Source: an uncultured Clostridia bacterium (GTDB taxonomy: Bacteria; Bacillota; Clostridia; Oscillospirales; Acutalibacteraceae). From it: DNA of 64,000 bases. The translations under genes were made by a program, and so were the position numbers. The notes under the pieces were generated by a model that saw only the letters and a program-made list of their open reading frames with translations, did not search any database and had not been told where the DNA came from. The stretch covers positions 5,022 through 69,021 of the forward strand of contig CALCYI010000060.1 of assembly GCA_937907605.1 (NCBI GenBank), given 5' to 3'. Shown here in pieces: positions 58,729 to 64,000 of this stretch (the stretch's first letter is position 1; each line of letters begins with the position of its first letter).

Positions 58729-61191
58729 TTAAACTGAATTTTTTAGCAGCTTCTGAAGTCTTTTAGTGCTCTTGCCGTCGCACTTTTCAAGATATTTATT
58801 TCGTATATTATTATATACTGTATAATCGTAGTTTTCAATATTCCTGATTATGCTTATAACGCTGTTGATATCGCTGCAAACGGCTGTCGGGCTGTTCTCC
58901 TTAACATCTATAAAGCTCTCAAAGCTTGAGATGTCGGAGCTGCTGCCCGAATTGTAGATAATCACGGGCTTGCCGCTTGCCATTGCGGAATAAACCGAAG
59001 AGAACAGACCGCCGACGATAATATCGGAAACAATCATAAGCTCGTACACCGACATTATCAGGCTGACGTCGATTACGGAATCACTTGCGTAATTCAGAGC
59101 GAGCTCCTCCTCGTCAAGCAGAGTTTCGTCAACAGCCTCGTAGTGCTTAAGAAATACGTAATCGCGCGACAGATACTCATAAATCATCGAGTCGTCAAGA
59201 CCGTGGTCGTCCTTACCGATGTAGCAGATAATCTTCTTGCCCTCAATATTCGGACAGGTTTCGTAAAGCCTTTCGAGGAGCTTTTCCCTATATTTTGTCT
59301 TATAGAAAATGTCGCTCTTAACGTCGCCGACGATTATCGGCTTAATGTTTTCCCCTATTGCAGAGGTGAATATTTTTGCTGAAGCCTCGGAAGCGCATAC
59401 CACAGAGTTTACGCTCGAATAAAGAGGCGCGATTTCGTACTGCTCCTTACGCAGACCCGAGCGGAATTCCTTGGTATTCACGCCGAATTTAGCAAGCGGG
59501 AACGCGTCGGCAGGAAGAAGGATTACGTTCGTTTCAGGTCTTATTTTAATTGAGTCAAGGAGCGCGTTCGCCTGGTCGATAAGGATATACTGCGCGGTAG
59601 CAATCCTGCTAATAACGGAGTCAAAGTCATCGCCGGGGCTGATAACGTCCATATTGATATTCTTTGCGTGCTGGAGCAGGTATTTGACCTCGGGCGAATG
59701 AATATCGAAGGCTATTATCCTGCCGCTTTCAATCGGCTGAGAGGAATACTTATTATACAGCTCCTCGGCATAAACCTTTTCCTCCTTAATCATTTCCACC
59801 ATTCTGAAATACGGCATAAGGCTGCTTTCAACCTTCGGGACATCGTAGAAATGCTCAAACTTCTCACAAGGCTTCCTGTGCGCTTCGAGGTTATCAAAGG
59901 CATATTCAAGAATACGCTGAGTTGCGTGACCGTCGCACGCGCTCATAAACTTATCCCTGAAGTCCTTAACCGCCTGCTTGTCAAAACGCTCGTCAATGTT
60001 CTTGATATAATCAATCATTTCAAAGTTCGTCTTGCATATCGGACCGGGAGCGTATTCGTTATACTCGTAGTAGAAGCCCCTCCAGTCAAAGTACTCGTCA
60101 AGGTCATATGCAAAGAGAATAAGCGGCTTTTCAAAAAGCGAATATTCAAATATCAGCGAGGAGTAGTCCGAAATACAGAAATCGGAGGTACAGATTAAAT
60201 CCTCAATCGAAAGCGAATCCGTTACGTCAAACGCAAACTCACGGTAGAAGTTGTCGATAATCGGTCTGTTCTTTACAACGGGGTGGTGCTTAATAAGAAG
60301 CACGTAATCGTCCTTAAACGCCTCGTAAAACATACCGACGTTGAGGCGGTCTGGCGTTTCAGCCTTCGCTACCCTGCCTCTGAAGGTCGGAGCATAGAGA
60401 ATTATCTTTTTACCCTGCGCCTGAGGAATCTTATCATAAATGGTTTTGTAAGCATTATCTATGAATTCCTGCTTGAAGAATATATCTGTTCTTGAAGAGC
60501 CGACAGGCTGTACCACGTCGGTATCCTCTGGAAGATTCATAGCCTCCTTGTAAGCCCACACAATTTCGGGAGAGGATACGGTAACGAGCGAATAATTCTT
60601 ATTAAACGGGTGGCGGAGCTGCTCCTTACGGTCAGCGCCGAAGATTAAATCAGCCGTTGAAAAGCCGAATTTTTTGAACGCACCGCAGCCGTGCCAAAGC
60701 TGAATAACCTTCGTTTCAGGTCTGAGCGGGATAGCCGAAATTGCGTTCGAGCCCTCGTTTAAAAAGACGTACTTTGCGGTTGCAATATCCTCAACTGCGT
60801 TGTACACGCGCTTTGCGTATTCAGCCCTTATAACGCTCGCATTGAGCAGGAAATGGGTATGAATTGTATAATCGTAATTATTTACAAGCTCATCAAATAT
60901 TACCTCAAAGCTGTTGGTAATATGGGGATGGCGGATTTCCACGAATACGATTTTATTCTCGTCAACTGGCGCCTTTGCCGCAGCCTTATAAAGCTTCGGT
61001 ATACGCCTGTCAAGAAGCTTATGGTTAAAGTTTTTATTACCCATACGCCTTACAAAGCTGCTGAAGCCCTTAGTCGCTCTTTCATAAGCGTCGAGCATTC
61101 CCTTTTTAAGCCTGAACAGTAAGGAATTATCCTCTGTAAGCTCTTCGCCTCGGTAAGCCCTGTAATAATTCTGATATTGCATTTCCTTCAT
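58729..61191 (-). CDS. Glycerophosphotransferase with degenerate second domain
   Basis: 820 residues. Residues about 80-435 form a TagF-type CDP-glycerol glycerophosphotransferase domain, with LWHGCGAFKKFG (165-176), LLIKHHPV (298-305) and CISDYSSLIFEYS (339-351). A second copy follows at about 490-815 with the same order of blocks (ATAQYILIDQANAL, RPETNVILLP, GKKIICYIG, GGLFSSVYSAMA), but the HGCG residues are replaced (LPADAF at 559-564) and HHP becomes HYEA (683-686). The second domain is therefore probably non-catalytic, a binding or regulatory module. Confidence 0.85.
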   Translation of the reverse strand: MKEMQYQNYYRAYRGEELTEDNSLLFRLKKGMLDAYERATKGFSSFVRRMGNKNFNHKLLDRRIPKLYKAAAKAPVDENKIVFVEIRHPHITNSFEVIFDELVNNYDYTIHTHFLLNASVIRAEYAKRVYNAVEDIATAKYVFLNEGSNAISAIPLRPETKVIQLWHGCGAFKKFGFSTADLIFGADRKEQLRHPFNKNYSLVTVSSPEIVWAYKEAMNLPEDTDVVQPVGSSRTDIFFKQEFIDNAYKTIYDKIPQAQGKKIILYAPTFRGRVAKAETPDRLNVGMFYEAFKDDYVLLIKHHPVVKNRPIIDNFYREFAFDVTDSLSIEDLICTSDFCISDYSSLIFEYSLFEKPLILFAYDLDEYFDWRGFYYEYNEYAPGPICKTNFEMIDYIKNIDERFDKQAVKDFRDKFMSACDGHATQRILEYAFDNLEAHRKPCEKFEHFYDVPKVESSLMPYFRMVEMIKEEKVYAEELYNKYSSQPIESGRIIAFDIHSPEVKYLLQHAKNINMDVISPGDDFDSVISRIATAQYILIDQANALLDSIKIRPETNVILLPADAFPLAKFGVNTKEFRSGLRKEQYEIAPLYSSVNSVVCASEASAKIFTSAIGENIKPIIVGDVKSDIFYKTKYREKLLERLYETCPNIEGKKIICYIGKDDHGLDDSMIYEYLSRDYVFLKHYEAVDETLLDEEELALNYASDSVIDVSLIMSVYELMIVSDIIVGGLFSSVYSAMASGKPVIIYNSGSSSDISSFESFIDVKENSPTAVCSDINSVISIIRNIENYDYTVYNNIRNKYLEKCDGKSTKRLQKLLKNSV

Positions 61192-61194
61192 AAT

Positions 61195-62736
61195 TTATCC
61201 TCTTATCACGTTTAATATAAACTCCGCAGTCCTCTCAGCAGAGCGGGAATCGTTATAATCAAAGAACCTTTTTTCAAATTCCTTAATTTTATTCTTTTCA
61301 AAATTCTCTTGCTTTATACTGCTGATAAGCTCCTCCTCGCTCCTTACGAGCTTACCCGGCGCAAGAGCGTCAAAGCTGTAATAAAAATCCCTCGTTTTAA
61401 TATACTCCTCTAAATCGAACGCATAAAACAGCATAGGGATATTCAGCAGCGACGCTTCGAAAACTGCGCTCGAATAGTCGGTAACGAGCAAATCCGTAAT
61501 AAACAGCAAATCGTTAAGCTCGTCCTCATCTGAGAGGTCGATAACCCGCTTTTTAAGCTCCTCGCTGATTCTAAAGCGTTCCTTACAAAACGGATGGAGC
61601 TTGATAATCACAGCCCATTCCTCCCCAATACCCGAGCAAAGCTCGTCAAGATTAAGCTTGTCAGTCGGGTAGTACGCGCTTTGCTGACCATTACCGCGGA
61701 AGGTCGGAGCGAAAAGCAATACCTTTTTGTCTTTAAGTATCGGATATTTTTCATAAAATCGGGCTTTAACCCCTGCTTTGTAATCCTCGTCAAAGAATAC
61801 GTCGCACCTCGAAACGCCCGTGCTGATTACGCTCGAATCGCTGATCCCGAAGCCCTCGGCGTAATGCCTTGCTACCTCCCTTGAGCTTACAAAGGCATAG
61901 TCGTATGTGCGGTGGTTAGCGGAGCGCTGAGAAGGTGCGCCGACCTTGCCGAGACGGGAATAGCCGAAGGTTTTAAACGCGCCGCAGGCGTGCCAGAGCT
62001 GAAAAACCCTTGTGCCCTCGGGCTTGTCAAAATAGCTCAGCAGCCTAAAAAAATCATCCACGATTACCGCCCGCGAGGTTGCATACAGCTTCATAAATGC
62101 GAAGGTGTTTTTGAGAAGCTGCCTTCCGCTCGACTGGATAAAAAGCAGCGTTTTAACATCAAGCATTTTATCCTTTTTCAGCTCGTCATATACGAACCTC
62201 ATATTACCGTCAATGCTTGTCCTTCGCCCGCTCATAAAGGTAATGCGGTTTTCAAGAGTCGGGTGAAAGCGCCTGTATAATTTGTAATAGATATTAAAAA
62301 CCGAGAACACAAGCCTTGCGATATTGTCCTTTGTAATAAGCTCTGAAAACGAGCGCGGCGTTTTTTTATTCATCAGTCGTTTTGGAATTAAAAAGCTGCC
62401 GTCCCTAAGCTCAATTCCGTCACCCGTAACAGCCTTTTCGGGAATAATATCAAGCCTTTCGCCGTTTTCGGGGATTATATCAAGCGTTGTATCCCCCGCT
62501 TTACAGCGAAAGAAAATCTCGGACAGAATAAATCGGTTGGAATATCTGAGTATTTCTTGACCCTCAGCATTTTCATATTCGCGATTCAGGGGCATTCGCC
62601 TCGTTTTATCACCGAAGGTGAAAATTACGCCGAGCCTCGGGGCGTATCCGCCGCTACTCTCGCGCTTAATGCACACGGTAACAGAGAGCATTCCGTCAAG
62701 CATATTTACATTACTTGAAACAAATTCAGTTTTCAT
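61195..62736 (-). CDS. CDP-glycerol glycerophosphotransferase (TagB/TagF-type)
   Basis: 513 residues, one catalytic domain in the C-terminal two thirds: LWHACGAFKTFGYSRLG, KVLLFAPTFRGNG, IIKLHPF and VTDYSSAVFEAS. An N-terminal beta-rich region (about 1-130) precedes a short basic linker. It adds glycerol phosphate, or related polyol phosphate, to a membrane-linked acceptor. It is the promoter-proximal gene of the cluster and starts directly after a strong promoter. Confidence 0.88.
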   Translation of the reverse strand: MKTEFVSSNVNMLDGMLSVTVCIKRESSGGYAPRLGVIFTFGDKTRRMPLNREYENAEGQEILRYSNRFILSEIFFRCKAGDTTLDIIPENGERLDIIPEKAVTGDGIELRDGSFLIPKRLMNKKTPRSFSELITKDNIARLVFSVFNIYYKLYRRFHPTLENRITFMSGRRTSIDGNMRFVYDELKKDKMLDVKTLLFIQSSGRQLLKNTFAFMKLYATSRAVIVDDFFRLLSYFDKPEGTRVFQLWHACGAFKTFGYSRLGKVGAPSQRSANHRTYDYAFVSSREVARHYAEGFGISDSSVISTGVSRCDVFFDEDYKAGVKARFYEKYPILKDKKVLLFAPTFRGNGQQSAYYPTDKLNLDELCSGIGEEWAVIIKLHPFCKERFRISEELKKRVIDLSDEDELNDLLFITDLLVTDYSSAVFEASLLNIPMLFYAFDLEEYIKTRDFYYSFDALAPGKLVRSEEELISSIKQENFEKNKIKEFEKRFFDYNDSRSAERTAEFILNVIRG

Positions 62737-62766
62737 GCTCCCACCGCCGTATTATATATTTAAATT

Positions 62767-62795
62767 ATTATATCATATAATATATATTAATTCAA
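62767..62795 (-). promoter_or_regulatory. Promoter of the teichoic-acid-type cluster
   Basis: Leftward TTGAAT (62795-62790), 17 bases, TATAAT (62772-62767), 30 bases before the first ATG. It lies in a very AT-rich 75-base gap. Confidence 0.75.
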
Positions 62796-62810
62796 GATAT
62801 ATTATATATA

Positions 62811-62839
62811 TTGCATTACTTATCTAAAAGTAGTATAAT
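62811..62839 (+). promoter_or_regulatory. Promoter of the PAP2 gene
   Basis: TTGCAT (62811-62816), 17 bases, TATAAT (62834-62839). Confidence 0.75.
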
Positions 62840-62870
62840 TAAGTACAAGATATAGATAAGGAGTGATATT

Positions 62871-63695
62871 GTGCTAAAAAAATACAGACCTTATATCATT
62901 ATTTTTTACATAGCTTCGCTCTCATCGCTGATTGCGGCAAGCTTCGTTGATTTAAAGCTGGATATTATACTGAATAATCCCGCAAGCATTTTTGCGCGTT
63001 GGTTTGAAGGAATGGGCGAGACTCCGTGCCGTCTGCTTCCTACGGTTGCAGGCGTGGTGCTTTACTATGCAAGCGATAAAATGCCTGTAAAAATATTCGG
63101 ACTCTTTGCTAACTTCACCGGCGCGGCTTACTTCGGCGCGTTTCATCTGAGCCGTTATATGCTACGCGAGGATTTTCCAATTTACGTAGGAGTCGTTTTC
63201 GGCTTGTGCATTGCCGCTGCGGCACAGTATTTCGGGCAGTATATACATATTCCCGAAAGGCTTAAAAATCCGCTTGTAATTCTGTCGCTAACAGGTATTA
63301 TCGTGATGTTTGCACAGCTCGGTATTATTGAAATAATGAAATTCCTTTGGGGCAGAGTGCGTTTCAGAGACTTATTAAAAGCAGGCTCATATGATGCCTT
63401 TACCTCATGGTATCATCCCAACGGCGTAAACGGCAACAAGTCTTTCCCTTCGGGACACACCGCAGGCGCGGCGATGTCGTATCTGATGATGCTGCTGCCG
63501 TTCGTTTCGCCAAAATGGGATAAGAATAAGGCTTGGTGCTTTATCATTCCGCTTTTGCATACAGGCGTAGTTGCATATACGCGTCTGGTAATGGGCGCGC
63601 ATTACCTCAGCGACGTTATAATGGGCGGTATAATCGGGTTTACAACGGTAATTATTGCAATAAGTATCCTTGAGAAAAAATATTTTAAGGAGTAA
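62871..63695 (+). CDS. PAP2-superfamily phosphatase
   Basis: 274 residues, polytopic. The acid phosphatase signature KSFPSGHTAGAAMSY lies near 195, followed by YTRLVMGAHYLSDVIMGG near 240; an upstream K-x6-R-P-type motif is loosely seen in FLWGRVRFRD. It dephosphorylates lipids such as undecaprenyl or phosphatidate at the membrane. GTG is the start (AAGGAG at 62858-62863, 7 bases upstream). It could regenerate carrier lipid for the teichoic-acid cluster, which is an inference from position. Confidence 0.88.
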   Translation: MLKKYRPYIIIFYIASLSSLIAASFVDLKLDIILNNPASIFARWFEGMGETPCRLLPTVAGVVLYYASDKMPVKIFGLFANFTGAAYFGAFHLSRYMLREDFPIYVGVVFGLCIAAAAQYFGQYIHIPERLKNPLVILSLTGIIVMFAQLGIIEIMKFLWGRVRFRDLLKAGSYDAFTSWYHPNGVNGNKSFPSGHTAGAAMSYLMMLLPFVSPKWDKNKAWCFIIPLLHTGVVAYTRLVMGAHYLSDVIMGGIIGFTTVIIAISILEKKYFKE

Positions 63696-63704
63696 TATTT
63701 ACTC

Positions 63705-63733
63705 TTGCATTTTTCAAATGCATAATGTATAAT
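63705..63733 (+). promoter_or_regulatory. Promoter of tRNA-Ser
   Basis: TTGCAT (63705-63710), 17 bases, TATAAT (63728-63733), 14 bases before the mature 5' end. Both hexamers and the spacing are identical to the PAP2 promoter. Confidence 0.8.
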
Positions 63734-63746
63734 AGCTTATGCATTT

Positions 63747-63839
63747 GGAGAGTTGTCCGAGCTGGCCGAAGGAGCACGATTGGAAATCGTGTAGTGGGTC
63801 AAAGCCTACTCGAGGGTTCGAATCCCTTGCTCTCCGCCA
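63747..63839 (+). tRNA. tRNA-Ser (anticodon GGA)
   Basis: 93 bases including encoded CCA (63837-63839). The acceptor stem GGAGAGT pairs with GCTCTCC (last pair G-U). The anticodon loop around GATTGGAAATC has GGA, decoding UCC/UCU. A long variable arm (GTGGGTCAAAGCCTAC) is typical of class II tRNA-Ser. TTCGAAT marks the T loop. Confidence 0.97.
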
Positions 63840-63844
63840 AATTA

Positions 63845-63875
63845 AACCGGCACGGCATAAGCCGAGCCGGTTTTT
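63845..63875 (+). terminator. Terminator after tRNA-Ser
   Basis: Stem AACCGGC (63845-63851) with GCCGGTT (63866-63872), extended by an inner GGC/GCC pair, loop ATAA, then TTTTT. Confidence 0.88.
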
Positions 63876-63891
63876 GTTTTGAGGTGATATT

Positions 63892-64000
63892 ATGTATACC
63901 GCTAATGAAAAGAGATATGAAAACGCGCAGTTTAACTACCTTCCCGACAGCGGACTTGCGCTTCCGAAAATCTCGCTCGGACTGTGGCAGAATTTCGGCG
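63892..64000 (+). CDS. Aldo/keto reductase, N-terminal fragment
   Basis: 36 residues are visible. The segment LALPKISLGLWQNFG matches the start of aldo/keto reductases of the YghZ/L-glyceraldehyde-3-phosphate reductase group. GAGGTGATATT precedes ATG 63892. It continues off the window. Confidence 0.75.
   Translation, partial: MYTANEKRYENAQFNYLPDSGLALPKISLGLWQNFG

Noticed and set aside
1..64000. Insertion sequences, prophage genes or CRISPR arrays
   Set aside because: No transposase, integrase, phage structural or Cas protein was seen; the AT-rich islands have no recognised mobility genes.

Overview
The window looks like a chromosomal segment of a Gram-positive, low-to-moderate GC member of the Clostridia, most likely a gut Oscillospiraceae/Ruminococcus-like bacterium. 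This is an inference from gene content. There is a GerA-type spore-germination operon, a sporulation-type RicT/DarA/HolB block, teichoic-acid (TagF/TarI/TarJ) genes, secreted proteins with long Thr/Ser linkers, DUF421/DUF4363 and DUF4430 proteins, and no outer-membrane genes. Vegetative promoters are easy to see: TTGnnn, 17 bases, TATAAT-like. Intrinsic terminators close most transcription units.

Layout. 1-1504: tail of an unidentified gene and an MFS transporter. 1505-3750: an AT-rich island holding a candidate riboswitch, an unknown membrane/coiled-coil protein, and a LytTR regulator with its DUF3021 membrane partner. 3754-20447: one long leftward housekeeping operon (trmH family, dprA, topA, trmFO, rnc, a radical SAM gene, smc, ftsY, rdgB, yhbY, nadD, yqeK, rsfS, leuS). 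20478-23130: an oxalate/formate-antiporter-family MFS gene and the attenuated infC-rpmI-rplT operon. 23149-27442: GNAT, mltG, thyA, folA and a D,D-carboxypeptidase. 27492-29302: an HprK-like P-loop protein, a DUF4430 lipoprotein and a roughly 306-base nested palindromic element. 29309-38786: GH3 glucosidase with an LCAT-like lipase, an operon of ydcF-like, PLC-like, nnrE/nnrD, lipoprotein and C39-like genes, and a second secreted lipase. 38881-41806: iron alcohol dehydrogenase, GH33-type sialidase, 2[4Fe-4S] ferredoxin (too short for usual ORF cut-offs). 41816-47176: gltA, a polytopic protein, an AEC transporter, darA, holB, ricT. 47190-51171: a truncated spoIID-like stub converging on a shortened gerAC, then gerAB and gerAA, with divergent DUF421/DUF4363 genes. 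51172-62795: an acyltransferase and a cell-wall polymer cluster (tarJ, tarI, acyltransferase, three glycerophosphotransferase-type proteins, one GT). 62811-64000: PAP2 phosphatase, tRNA-Ser(GGA), start of an aldo/keto reductase.

The most interesting items are: (i) the structured leader at 1590-1754, which has a terminator and an apparent antiterminator pairing upstream of an unknown membrane protein; (ii) the nested palindromic element at 28997-29302; (iii) the convergent double truncation at about 47345 that removes most of a spoIID-like gene and the C-terminal part of gerAC; (iv) a teichoic-acid polymerase with a second, catalytically degenerate copy of its own domain; and (v) infC with an apparent AUC start codon.
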